Source of the DNA: JASLEW01 sp963732005
GTDB taxonomy: Bacteria; Acidobacteriota; Thermoanaerobaculia; Multivoradales; UBA5704
Assembly: GCA_963732005.1 (NCBI GenBank)
Contig: CAVSXT010000004.1
Span: forward strand, 2,351,414-2,415,413
DNA: 64,000 bases
Reading direction: 5' to 3'
Below the pieces are notes generated by a model. It was not told the origin of the DNA. It worked only from the letters and a program-made list of their open reading frames with translations, and made no database searches. How positions within the stretch are numbered: position 1 is the stretch's first letter; each line of letters begins with the position of its first letter. Position numbers and translations under genes: made by a program. Of the stretch, positions 16,010 through 24,308 are shown piece after piece.

Positions 16010-17500
16010 ATGCTCACGCTGCGATCCAAGGCCATTCGTCCCTGCCCCCGCGGGTGGTGCGGACGATCCGCGTTGGCTTTCTGGTTGCTCCTCACCGCCG
16101 GCCTTGCCGGCGGACCGGTGCGCCTCGCGGCGCTGTCCGCCGCGGCCCCGTCGCCGGCGCCGGCTTCCGTGTCGCTTGCAGCCGCGCTCGATGCCATGCT
16201 CGGCGCTGCCTTTCCGGCCGACCGGCCGGGCGCCGCGGTGCTGGTCAAGCGAGGCGAGGAGGTGCTGCTGCGCAAGGGGTACGGCATGGCCAACCTGGAG
16301 CTCGGGGTCGCGCTCCGGCCGGACAGCGTGTTCGAGATCGGGTCGATCACCAAGCAGTTCACTGCCGCCGGCATCCTGCTGCTCGCCGAGCGCGGCCAGC
16401 TGCGCCTCGACGACGACATCACGCGCTACCTGACCGACTTCCCCACCCACGGCAAGCAGATCACGATCCAGCACTTGCTCACCCACACCTCCGGCGTCGC
16501 CGACTACACCCGCCTGCCGGAGTGGGCGGCGCACATGCGCGACGACCTGCCGCCAGCGGCGGTCGCCGCACTTTTCAAGGACAAGCCACTCGATTTTGCT
16601 CCCGGGGAGCGGTGGGCCTACGACAACTCGGGGTATTTCCTGCTCGGCATGGTGATCGAGAAGGTGGCCGGCAAGGACTACGGACAGTTCATGATGGACG
16701 AGATCTTCCGGCCGCTGGGCATGAAGAGCACCCGCTACGGCAGCAACGCCGATCTCATCCTCCACCGCGCCAGCGGCTATGAAAAAGCGGGCGACCGGTT
16801 CGTCAATGCCGAGTATCACAGCATGACCCAGCCCTTCGCCGCCGGCGCCCTGGTCTCGGACGTCGACGACCTCGCGATCTGGGACCGGGCGCTCTATGGC
16901 GAGTCGCTGCTCAAGCAGGCCACGCTGTTGCGCATGTTCACCCCGGGTCGCCTGAGCTCCGGCGCCACGACGCGCTATGCCAACGGCTGGATCTTCGGCA
17001 GCCTCGGCGAGCACGCCGTGGTGTGGCACAACGGCAGCATCCCAGGCTTCGCGAGCGCACTGCTACGCGTTCCCGATCAGCGCCTGCTCGTCGTGGTGCT
17101 GTCCAACGACGGGAGTCACCAACCGTCGCCCGACGCCTGGGCGAGGCGCCTCGCTGCCCGCGTACTGGGCGTGCCGGAGCGGCCGCCCACTTTGCCGGCC
17201 GGCGCGCTCGACGCCGCGGCCCTGGACGGGTACGTCGGGGTCTACGTCGACGAGGACAAGGTGAAACGGACGGTTTCGCGCGACGGCAGCCATCTGTTCG
17301 CCCAGCGCCAGGGCGGCGAGAAGGCCGAGCTGCTGCCGACCGCGCGCGATCGCTTCGTCTATCTGGACTATCCCGTCGAGCTGACGTTCCAGCGCGACGC
17401 CCAGGGGCGCGTCAGCGGCGCGCTGCTCGACCCCGGCGTGGGCGCGGAGCTGACGCTGCGCAGAAGCGCCGAGGCACCGCCCGCCGAGCGGACCCACTGA
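16010..17500 (+). CDS. Exported serine hydrolase, class C beta-lactamase family
   Basis: A 496-residue protein of the beta-lactamase/penicillin-binding superfamily (PF00144). GAAGAGGAG lies eight bases before the ATG and an N-terminal signal peptide follows. All three motifs are present: S112-I-T-K115, Y204-D-N206 ('WAYDNSGYF') and H340-N-G342 ('WHNGSIPGF'). A further 110-residue C-terminal domain follows, as in the esterase and D-aminopeptidase members. Such proteins are more often peptidases or esterases than resistance enzymes; the actual substrate is not predictable. It converges on the DUF2911 gene with an 11-base gap. Confidence 0.88.
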   Translation: MLTLRSKAIRPCPRGWCGRSALAFWLLLTAGLAGGPVRLAALSAAAPSPAPASVSLAAALDAMLGAAFPADRPGAAVLVKRGEEVLLRKGYGMANLELGVALRPDSVFEIGSITKQFTAAGILLLAERGQLRLDDDITRYLTDFPTHGKQITIQHLLTHTSGVADYTRLPEWAAHMRDDLPPAAVAALFKDKPLDFAPGERWAYDNSGYFLLGMVIEKVAGKDYGQFMMDEIFRPLGMKSTRYGSNADLILHRASGYEKAGDRFVNAEYHSMTQPFAAGALVSDVDDLAIWDRALYGESLLKQATLLRMFTPGRLSSGATTRYANGWIFGSLGEHAVVWHNGSIPGFASALLRVPDQRLLVVVLSNDGSHQPSPDAWARRLAARVLGVPERPPTLPAGALDAAALDGYVGVYVDEDKVKRTVSRDGSHLFAQRQGGEKAELLPTARDRFVYLDYPVELTFQRDAQGRVSGALLDPGVGAELTLRRSAEAPPAERTH

Positions 17501-17511
17501 CCGCGGCGGGC

Positions 17512-18717
17512 TCAGTTGACCGGCTTTCCTGCTTCGAGATTGGCGATGAAGTCCTTGACGCCTTGCTGGTTTGCGGGGTCAGGGGCCTGCGGCAGCGCCA
17601 GCTTGGCCTCCGCGATCGCCTGGTCCCGGTGACCCAGCGCCGCGTGACCGCGGGCCAGCCCGAGGTGCACCGGCCAGACGTTCGGGTGGAGCTGGGCGTT
17701 GGTCGTGAAAACCTCCATCGCGTCGGCGGGGCGGTGCATCGCGATCAGCTGCCGGCCGATGAGATGGAGGTCGATCGGGCCAGCGTCCGGGCTATGGATC
17801 GCCTTGACGAGCATGGCCTTCCCCTCGGCCGCCTTGCCGTTCGCCTCGAGCGCCATCGCCAGGGTGAAGAGGGTCGTCGCGTTCTGCTGGCCGCCGCAGT
17901 TCGGGTCGATGCCGCGCCGAGCCCAGAGCAGCGCGTCGTCGAGGTGAATCTTGTTGGCGAGGCAGAACCGGACTGCCGTCGTCCAGCCGCGCCAATTGAA
18001 GCCGCCCGCCGAGCGCAGCTGCTGGCGCATCTTCTCGAAATAGAGCTCGTTGAGGTTCTCGACCTTGATGGCGAAGGGCAGCTGGAGATCCTCCCAGCGC
18101 AGCACGGCCGTGACGCTGTCGGGCTTCCGGTCGCGGAACTCGTAGGTGAGATCCTCGTGATACTCGCTCGGTTGGGCCTTCGCCGTGACGCGCAGGGCAT
18201 CTTCCTTGGCGTCGTAGTAGAAGCTGCCCCAGGACGTGTAGTTCTTCGAGAAGATGATCGTCCACTCGTTCGCCTCGGGGATGAAATAGAGGCCGTAGGA
18301 GCCGGCCGGCAGGCGCTGACCCTGGATCGTGACGTCCTGAGTCGTGGTGAAGACGGTGTTCTCGTTGGCGCCACCGCGCCACGGGCACTGACTGCCACAG
18401 CTGCCAAAGGGGAGGTTCGTCATCCCGTAGTCGACGAGATTGCCCTTGCCCCAGATCTTGCCCCGTCGATCGACCCCGGTCGGGCTGTGCACATGCGGAC
18501 TGCTGTAGTCGATCGTCACCTGGACGGGGCCGATGCTCTGGCTGACCAAGGCGTGCTGAGCGCCGCCACGACTATGACCATCGATGTCGGAGTCCGACGG
18601 GGGTATCGTGACGCCTTCGAACAGCTGGGCGGTGGCGGGGGTGGCGAGAAGGGCCAATGCTGCGAGCATCGCGAGCATCGCGAGCGTGGCGAGGCTTCGG
18701 CAGGCTCTGCTGATCAT
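17512..18717 (-). CDS. DUF2911-family exported protein with TPR-like tail
   Basis: A 401-residue exported protein of the DUF2911 family. The minus-strand start region reads GGAGGAG then ATGATG; the second ATG (18717) has the better spacing, but 18720 is equally in frame. A signal peptide is followed by the DUF2911 core ('IGPVQVTIDYSSPHV', 'LPAGSYGLYFIPEANEWTIIFSK'), then about 150 helical residues resembling TPR repeats ('AMALEANGKAAEGKAML', 'LGLARGHAALGHRDQAIAEAK'). The family is common in Bacteroidota and Acidobacteriota; its function is unknown. Confidence 0.85.
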   Translation of the reverse strand: MISRACRSLATLAMLAMLAALALLATPATAQLFEGVTIPPSDSDIDGHSRGGAQHALVSQSIGPVQVTIDYSSPHVHSPTGVDRRGKIWGKGNLVDYGMTNLPFGSCGSQCPWRGGANENTVFTTTQDVTIQGQRLPAGSYGLYFIPEANEWTIIFSKNYTSWGSFYYDAKEDALRVTAKAQPSEYHEDLTYEFRDRKPDSVTAVLRWEDLQLPFAIKVENLNELYFEKMRQQLRSAGGFNWRGWTTAVRFCLANKIHLDDALLWARRGIDPNCGGQQNATTLFTLAMALEANGKAAEGKAMLVKAIHSPDAGPIDLHLIGRQLIAMHRPADAMEVFTTNAQLHPNVWPVHLGLARGHAALGHRDQAIAEAKLALPQAPDPANQQGVKDFIANLEAGKPVN

Positions 18718-18818
18718 CATCTCCTCCGACGTTGCGGTCCGCCGGTATTCTTGCCGCTCAGGCCGGCGCTGGCGAGATCCACTGCCGGCACGCCGGGTAA
18801 GACCAGTTGCCGTTGGAG

Positions 18819-20064
18819 TCAGACCCCCACACTGGAAAAAGTCACCGGCAGGGTCTCCAGCGAGCGCACGCCAAAAGCTGGCCGCCATTGGGGCGTGTCG
18901 CTCGCCAATCGGAGATCGCCCAGGCGGCGCAGCAGCGTGCTGAAGGCGATCTGGCACTCCATCCGGGCCAGCGCCGCACCGACGCAGAAGTGCGGGCCAT
19001 GGCCGAAGCTGAGGTGGGGGTTGGGATGGCGCCGGATGTCAAACCGTTCCGGATCGGCAAACTGCGCCGGGTCGCGATTGGCCGCGGCCAGCACGCACAC
19101 GACCTGCTGGCCCGCTGCGATCGCCTGGCCGCCGGCATCGAGATCGGCTGTCGCGGCCCGCACCACGAACTGAAAAGCAGGCTCGTAGCGCAGCGCCTCC
19201 TCGACGGCCGGGCCGGCCAGGCCGGGATCCTCGGCGCACAGGCGCCGCTGGTCGGGGTCACGCAGGATGTGGTGCATGCCGCTGCTGATGGTATTCATCG
19301 TGGACTCGTACCCACCATGGAGCAGGAGCATGCACTGCGACAGGATCTCGACCTCGCTCAGCGGCTCTCCCTGGGACCCGGTCGCGAGCAGACTGCCGAT
19401 CAGATCGTCTTTGGGCGTGTGGCGGTGATCGTCCACGATCGCGCGCATGTAAATCCGCCATCTCGTCGACCGTCTCGCGGAGGGCGGCGATAGTCTCCAC
19501 GTTGCCGAGCGACCCGATGGCGAAATACAGCGCGATGGTGTGGACCCAGCCCTGGAAGCGTTCGGAGTCGCTGCTCGATACGCCCAGCAGCTCGGCGATC
19601 ACCATCGCCGGCAGCCGCAGCGCGAAGTCGACCACCAGATCCATCTCCCCGCGTCCCCGCGCCGCGTCGATCAGACCGTCGGCGATCTCCTGGACCCGCT
19701 GTCGCAGCTGCTTCATCACGCTGGCGGTGAAGGCGCCGGTCAGGGCGTGGCGGATCCGCGGGTGATCCGGGTTGTCCAGGAACAGGGCCCAGCGCCGCAG
19801 AAGCTCATCCACGGGCGCGAGCTGGCGGCGCAGATCCTCGGAGAGCTGCGCCGCCTGCGCGTCGCGGGCGCGGGCCGCCGAGAGCCGTTTATCCAGAAGC
19901 GCCGCCTTGACATCCGCGTGGCGGGTCAGCACCCAACCGCCGAGCAGCTGGCTCCAATAGACCGGGGTGGCCTCGCGCACGCGCCGGTAATTCGAGTAGG
20001 GGTCCGCGTACCTGGCAAAGTTGAACGGATCGTCCTCGACGGGAAGTCTGGTGGGAGCGGACAT
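18819..20064 (-). pseudogene. Cytochrome P450, interrupted by one-base frameshift
   Basis: Two minus-strand reading frames together make one bacterial cytochrome P450 of 414 residues. The N-terminal part (from 20064) reads 'DDPFNFARYADPYSNYRRV' and 'WALFLDNPDHPRIRHALTGAF'. The C-terminal part has the I-helix 'LLLHGGYESTMNTI', the ExxR helix 'EEALRYEP' and the heme loop 'FGHGPHFCVGAALAR' with its Cys. The frames join at 19451-19453, where the minus strand reads GATTTACATG; removing one T gives 'MADYMRAIVDDHR', the normal sequence here. Removing that base also makes the total length a multiple of three. Either a recent mutation or an assembly error. If intact, it would be a soluble monooxygenase needing a ferredoxin partner, which is not nearby. 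Confidence 0.85.
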
Positions 20065-20248
20065 GGGGCGGGCTGCAGCCGGAGTTGACAGAGGAATTGT
20101 ACCGCAGGGGCCCGGTTGTCCGCGAGACCTTTTCTGGAAAGCGCGCGCTCGCGTCCGTCCCACAAGGCAAGAGGCATCGCGAGGTCGCGATTGTCGCCAG
20201 TTGCCATGGAGATGTCCCCATTCCGGGGACCGCGAAGGGAGGAGCGGG

Positions 20249-21259
20249 ATGAAGACTGCTTGGATCGTTTCAGCTCTCACTCTGGGCGTGGCCTGTGCGT
20301 TCGTACCAGCCACGCCAGCAAAGGGGGCGGTCGCCAAGACCTGCCCGAACGTGATTCAGCCGGTCAGTGACCTGCCGGATGGGACAATGCTCGCCCGATC
20401 AGGCCAGGCCCGACTCGGCGGCGGCAGGAAGTTCTGCGTTGGGCAGATCGACTCCCCGTTCTTGCTGGTGTTCGGAATCGGCGGCGGCGGCGGCGGCGGC
20501 GGCGCGGGCGGATCAGGCGGAGTCGGGGGTTTCGATAACGGAGCTGGCGGTGGAGGCGGCGCTGGCGCCGCGGCACAGGCGTTCCTGCTTCCTACCACGG
20601 AGGGCGAGTGCTACACGGTGGCACTTGGAGCGGGAGGCAAGGCGGCGCAAATCGGTGGGCCAGCCGGGCAGCCAGGTGTCAAGGGCTCGGATGGCAAACC
20701 GTCGAGTTTGCAGAGGCTCGTGGGAGGCAATCCCGTCGAGGTGATCGTAGTGCTTGGCGGCGCAGGAGGAAGTGGCGGGGGTGGGAGTCAAAATCCTGTT
20801 CCGGGCGCGGGCGGTACGGGAGCACAGGGCGGGGGGTCGGGCGGAGCCGGCAGCCCGCCGGGGAATAACATCAGCGGCAGCGCCGGCGGCAGCTCACAGT
20901 TCGCTGACACCTCGACCGGTGGGAAGACACCCGCGGAGGGCGCTATCAACGGTGGCGGTGGAGGCGGAGGCGGCGCCTCGTTCTGCAAAGGCGGAGACGG
21001 CGGGAACGGAGGCACCTTCGCAGGAGCGAGCGCGGGGAAGCCCGGCCAATGGGGTTCGGGAGGAGGTGGCGGAGGGGCGTTAGGGCAGAGTCCTCAAACC
21101 GGCACTGACGGCGGCGAAGGAGGTCCAGGCGGCCTGGTGATCTTCTGGGGAGCGTGCGTGAACGACTTCGCTGCCGGGGTGAACGCGGCGACCTCGCCTG
21201 TCATCCCCATGACGACTGCCGCGATCGATGACCTGAAGGCGCTTCTGACCTGCCACTAG
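20249..21259 (+). CDS. Secreted glycine-rich protein
   Basis: A 336-residue exported protein with GGGAGGAG upstream of the ATG and a signal peptide ending near 'PAKGA'. After about 60 ordinary residues, most of the protein is Gly-rich with runs of eight Gly and 'GGAGGSGG' patterns, interrupted by short beta-type stretches ('ECYTVALGAGGKA', 'VEVIVVLGGAGGSG'). It ends with 'GGPGGLVIFWGAC' and a 40-residue non-Gly tail. This layout matches Gly-rich surface or extracellular proteins; no catalytic motif is seen. Confidence 0.75.
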   Translation: MKTAWIVSALTLGVACAFVPATPAKGAVAKTCPNVIQPVSDLPDGTMLARSGQARLGGGRKFCVGQIDSPFLLVFGIGGGGGGGGAGGSGGVGGFDNGAGGGGGAGAAAQAFLLPTTEGECYTVALGAGGKAAQIGGPAGQPGVKGSDGKPSSLQRLVGGNPVEVIVVLGGAGGSGGGGSQNPVPGAGGTGAQGGGSGGAGSPPGNNISGSAGGSSQFADTSTGGKTPAEGAINGGGGGGGGASFCKGGDGGNGGTFAGASAGKPGQWGSGGGGGGALGQSPQTGTDGGEGGPGGLVIFWGACVNDFAAGVNAATSPVIPMTTAAIDDLKALLTCH

Positions 21260-21613
21260 CGGTCGCAGTCGCACGGCTAGAAGGGGAATCGGCGCCTCGA
21301 GCCGACGGTGATCAGCGGCATCGTGAATGGCACGGAAAAGGGCGCCGAGCGTGAGCCTCGCGCTCAGGCCGGTTCGCTGGCCATTCTTCGAGAACCTACC
21401 GCCCCAAGGGGTGGCCGGCGCAGGGGTGCCCTGCCGTCGCAGACTGGTAACCCGGGGCGGGCGGCGAACTTGCCCCGCGGGCGCCAATCAGATGCCGCAA
21501 GGTGTCGCATGAACATGCTCTGCCGGGAGGGTCCCGGGCCTCCTAGACTGGCTCCAGTTGCCGGACGCGCCGATGACGGCCGGCCGGCTTGCAAGCAATC
21601 CAGGAGAGCTAAC
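21260..21613. other. Intergenic region, nothing recognised
   Basis: About 350 bases between the glycine-rich protein and the lipoprotein. I see no convincing gene, RNA or promoter here. Confidence 0.5.
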
Positions 21614-22192
21614 ATGACATTCCAACGAGCTTGGCTCCGCAACCTTCGCGCGGCGTCACCCAGGGCCGCGCTCTTCCTGATGATGGGACTGGGGCTTTCC
21701 ATGACCGGCTGCATCGGCGACACCGCGACGCCCAAGGAGACGATCCAGACGGCCGCCTACGACGCTGCGCACGGGAAATTCGACGATTGGAAAGCAGTCC
21801 TGACCGGCGACGCGCTCGCCCGCTATGGCAGCCCCGCGGGGCTCGATGAGCTGCGCGGCAAGGTCGGCAAGGTAGTTTCGATCGGCGAGCCCCGGCTGGT
21901 CTCCCACCTGCAGGGAGACCCAGGCGACGGCTCCGTAGGCGACGTGCTGAGGACCTACCGGTCGGACATCGCGGCGCTCACGCCGCACGGCACGCCGATC
22001 GCGGTGACCGTCGAGACCCTGTGCAGCCTGCAGGTCGAGACCTTCCACGACGACGGTTCACCGGGCGCCTGCTCCCTCGATCCCAGCGATCCCGGAGGCC
22101 CCGACATCTGCCAGCCCGACACGCCGCCCTCGGATCACGACGAGGTGGTGCAGAGCTGCCTGGTGTCCGGGATTGCCATGAACAACGCCTGA
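21614..22192 (+). CDS. Hypothetical lipoprotein
   Basis: A 192-residue lipoprotein with a purine-rich site (CAGGAGAG) before the ATG. The signal region ends in 'LSMTGC'. The mature part has no family I recognise; it contains 'VGKVVSIGEPRLVSHLQGD' and a Cys/Asp/Pro-rich end with four Cys in the last 60 residues. It converges with the PIG-L gene, with a hairpin between them. Confidence 0.65.
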   Translation: MTFQRAWLRNLRAASPRAALFLMMGLGLSMTGCIGDTATPKETIQTAAYDAAHGKFDDWKAVLTGDALARYGSPAGLDELRGKVGKVVSIGEPRLVSHLQGDPGDGSVGDVLRTYRSDIAALTPHGTPIAVTVETLCSLQVETFHDDGSPGACSLDPSDPGGPDICQPDTPPSDHDEVVQSCLVSGIAMNNA

Positions 22193-22213
22193 GCCGGCCG
22201 GTGGCTCGCGGGC

Positions 22214-22243
22214 GGGCGCCTCGCCGCAGCGTGCGAGGCGCCC
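22214..22243. terminator. Bidirectional GC hairpin between convergent genes
   Basis: A perfect 11-bp stem (GGGCGCCTCGC with its complement) and an 8-base loop, 21 bases after the lipoprotein stop and 50 bases from the end of the convergent PIG-L gene. There is no U-tract on either strand. Confidence 0.55.
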
Positions 22244-22292
22244 TCGGGCCTCTTCCGGCGAGCGCACGATCGCGGGGAGCGGTGACGGGCGG

Positions 22293-23813
22293 TCAGCGGT
22301 AGACGGTCACGAAGTCGCTAAGGGTATTGCCGCTCGGCCAGGCGTTCGAATAACAGGTCCCCAGGTAGCTGTAGGAGCGGTTGGTCACGGTGTTGTGGAT
22401 GGTTCCACACTGGACGCCGGAGCTGGAGTCCGGCTGACAGTGATAGGCGTAGCCGCTGTAGGGCAGGTAGTAGGATTCGGTGCCGTCGCAGTTCGCGCCG
22501 GTGAAATGGCTGATGTACTGACCGTCCGGGCTGACGCAGGAGGCCTCGCCGCAATAGCTTGCGGGAGTGCTGCGGTAGACCGTGACGAAGTCGGTGAGCG
22601 TATTGCCGCCCGGCCAGGCGTTCGGGTAGCACTGACCGGCGTATCGATAAGAGGAGTTGGTGACGGTGCGATGGATCGTGCCGCAGACGGCGCCGGTATT
22701 GGGGAACGGCCGGCACTGGTAGCCGTAACCATCGTAGGGCAGGTAGTACGACTCGGTGCCGTCGCAATTCGGACCCGTGAAGTGGCTGATGTACTGACCG
22801 TCCGGGCTCACGCACGATCCCTCGCCGCAGGAGCCGCTGCCGCCGCTGAAGCACGAAGTGAAGGAATCCTTGAGGGAATAGTCTTCGGCGACCACCGGAC
22901 TGCTGGAGCAATCGGCGTGCTCGTTGTCGAACTCCCCCCCCGCCCCATCGTAGCCGAGGGTGGTGGTCGTCACCGGAGGATTCGCGGTCATGTAAGCGTT
23001 CAGGGCGCCGAGGACCCCCGCGCTGCACTGCGCCGGGCTGATCGACTCGTGGTTGAAGGTGGCCGGAATGCCGGACGTGGTGCTGGCGCGATTGGCGTCT
23101 TCGGAAGCGTAGACCGCGTACCACTTGGTGTCCGCATAACCCGCGGCTTGGAGCGCCAGACGAACCGCCACGTGGTCCGCATGACAGGAGGCCACGCCGC
23201 CCCCGCCGCCGTCCTCATAGCCGACCGTGCCGCGCAGGCTCAGGCAGCCGCTGATGTTGCTAGTGCCGTTCATTCCCAGCCAGAAGCTGACGCGCGCCGG
23301 GACTTTGCCGGCAGCCGGCACAGCATCCGCCGGATTGGACGGACAGATGCTCCCGCCGACCGTGAGGAGCGTCTTGTCGCCAAAGTTGTTCACCGTCACC
23401 CCATCGACACCCAACGCCTGCATCGCGGCCATGAACTCGCGGCACCGGTTCTTGCCACAGTCGCTGCTGGTCCCGGTGTCGCTGCAGTATTCTGACTGGT
23501 CGCCGTTGGTCATCAGCTCCACGATGACCTGCCGCCCCGCATCCTTGGCGGCGCGAATGGTGCCCGCCATGGCGAGCGTCTCGTCGTCGGGATGAGGAGC
23601 AAAGACGACCACGGGATTGGTGTACGGCGGGCAGAGCGCCGAAACGCCTGTCGCGGAGCCCGGGTCGAACATGACCGGATAGCCGGAAACACCCCCGCAA
23701 ACGCCCGTCACCGTGCTGGCGGAACAAGCCGTCCCCGGATTCGTGGCCGACGCCTGACCGACCCCCAACGCCATCAAGCTCGCGCCGATGGCCCACCGTC
23801 TCATGATCGTCAT
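22293..23813 (-). CDS. Secreted PIG-L/LmbE-type deacetylase with duplicated C-terminal module
   Basis: A 506-residue exported enzyme. AGGAGG lies seven bases before the ATG. After the signal peptide comes a PIG-L (LmbE) domain with the zinc/catalytic motif 'FAPHPDDETLAMAG' (His74, Asp76, Asp77) and a later 'ASCHADHVAVRLAL' His pair. Family members remove acetyl from N-acetylglucosamine-type substrates. Residues 329-414 and 421-506 are two near-identical 86-residue Cys-rich modules of unknown fold, probably ligand- or wall-binding. The RiPP-like precursor lies upstream on the same strand, separated by a hairpin and an operator-like palindrome, so cotranscription is uncertain. Confidence 0.88.
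   Translation of the reverse strand: MTIMRRWAIGASLMALGVGQASATNPGTACSASTVTGVCGGVSGYPVMFDPGSATGVSALCPPYTNPVVVFAPHPDDETLAMAGTIRAAKDAGRQVIVELMTNGDQSEYCSDTGTSSDCGKNRCREFMAAMQALGVDGVTVNNFGDKTLLTVGGSICPSNPADAVPAAGKVPARVSFWLGMNGTSNISGCLSLRGTVGYEDGGGGGVASCHADHVAVRLALQAAGYADTKWYAVYASEDANRASTTSGIPATFNHESISPAQCSAGVLGALNAYMTANPPVTTTTLGYDGAGGEFDNEHADCSSSPVVAEDYSLKDSFTSCFSGGSGSCGEGSCVSPDGQYISHFTGPNCDGTESYYLPYDGYGYQCRPFPNTGAVCGTIHRTVTNSSYRYAGQCYPNAWPGGNTLTDFVTVYRSTPASYCGEASCVSPDGQYISHFTGANCDGTESYYLPYSGYAYHCQPDSSSGVQCGTIHNTVTNRSYSYLGTCYSNAWPSGNTLSDFVTVYR
22296..22829 (-). repeat. Tandem 86-residue Cys-rich modules
   Basis: Two 258-bp coding units (22572-22829 and 22296-22553) separated by 18 bases. Each starts 'CGE(G/A)SCVSPDGQYISHF' and ends 'GNTL(T/S)DFVTVYR'. 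They share almost all Cys, Tyr and Gly positions, indicating an internal duplication. Confidence 0.9.
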
Positions 23814-23848
23814 ATTGCCTCCTTTGCATTAAATGGTCTACGCATATC

Positions 23849-23881
23849 ATCATATCACGTTGCTGTCCTGCATTCAGGACA
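23849..23881 (-). promoter_or_regulatory. Candidate promoter/operator of the PIG-L gene
   Basis: A perfect palindrome TGTCCTG-CATT-CAGGACA (23864-23881) lies in a locally AT-rich leader. A -10-like TATGAT (minus strand, 23849-23854) is placed so that the palindrome covers the -35 position. This is the arrangement of a repressor operator; no regulator is identified. Confidence 0.35.
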
Positions 23882-23929
23882 CCCTGCTTTGGGCGATTGT
23901 GTCTCAGGTGGCATCGTCGCCCAGCACTT

Positions 23930-23957
23930 GCGCCGGCGCTTAGGGAAGCGCCGGCGC
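23930..23957 (-). terminator. Hairpin downstream of the short RiPP precursor
   Basis: A perfect 11-bp stem (GCGCCGGCGCT with its complement) and a 6-base loop, 39 bases after the stop of the precursor-like gene on the minus strand. There is no U-tract. It could be a terminator or an mRNA-stabilising barrier favouring precursor over downstream expression. Confidence 0.5.
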
Positions 23958-23995
23958 CCTTCGGTTTCGCGCTTCCGGCCCGCGGCAGCGGGTGC

Positions 23996-24142
23996 TCAGT
24001 GGCAGGGATGACAGCCGGAACACACCTGGGTGGCGGAGCAGCCAGGGGCGGTATCGCCGCCCACGGCAACGTTGAGGCGAGGGGCGTCGAGGTTCTTGAG
24101 GGTCTCGGCATTGAGCGCCAGCTTCTTTGCAATCTTCTTCAC
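23996..24142 (-). CDS. Short RiPP precursor peptide (lanthipeptide-like)
   Basis: A 48-residue gene with a GTG start and AGGAG seven bases upstream. The leader reads 'KKIAKKLALNAETLKNLD', matching the 'KKLxLNKETLxxL' leaders of lanthipeptide and related RiPP precursors in Gram-negative phyla, and ends in Gly-Gly (28-29). The 19-residue core has two Ser, two Thr and four Cys (35, 41, 44, 47), ending 'CSGCHPCH'. Thr31, Ser36, Thr38 and Ser42 could be dehydrated to form thioether rings. No modification enzyme is adjacent; the nearest synthetase is LanM 4 kb away on the other strand. Cys spacing C-x5-C-x2-C is shared with the LanM-linked precursor. Which enzyme modifies it, if any, is unknown. 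Confidence 0.75.
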   Translation of the reverse strand: MKKIAKKLALNAETLKNLDAPRLNVAVGGDTAPGCSATQVCSGCHPCH

Positions 24143-24193
24143 CGCAGGCTCCTTCCCCGGTCGAGGGGCGGCTCGCCCACCCCGTTTGCCTTC

Positions 24194-24222
24194 GCTATAG
24201 ATCGTGCCTTCAGGTGAGCCAA
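24194..24222 (-). promoter_or_regulatory. Sigma70-like promoter of the short RiPP precursor
   Basis: On the minus strand TTGGCT and TATAGC are separated by 17 bases (each 4 of 6 to consensus), about 50 bases before the precursor start. The aminotransferase gene diverges from the other side. Confidence 0.4.
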
Positions 24223-24308
24223 TGGGGCCAATTCGCGGTGCCCCTTCCGCCCGCCAGGCGGCTCGGCGAGCGTGCTACTGTGCGACGAGGCAGCGGCCGG
24301 GAGATGCC

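Noticed and set aside
16010..17500. Antibiotic-resistance beta-lactamase
   Set aside because: The motifs fit the broad serine hydrolase family; the extra C-terminal domain and divergence point to an esterase or peptidase, with no evidence for resistance.
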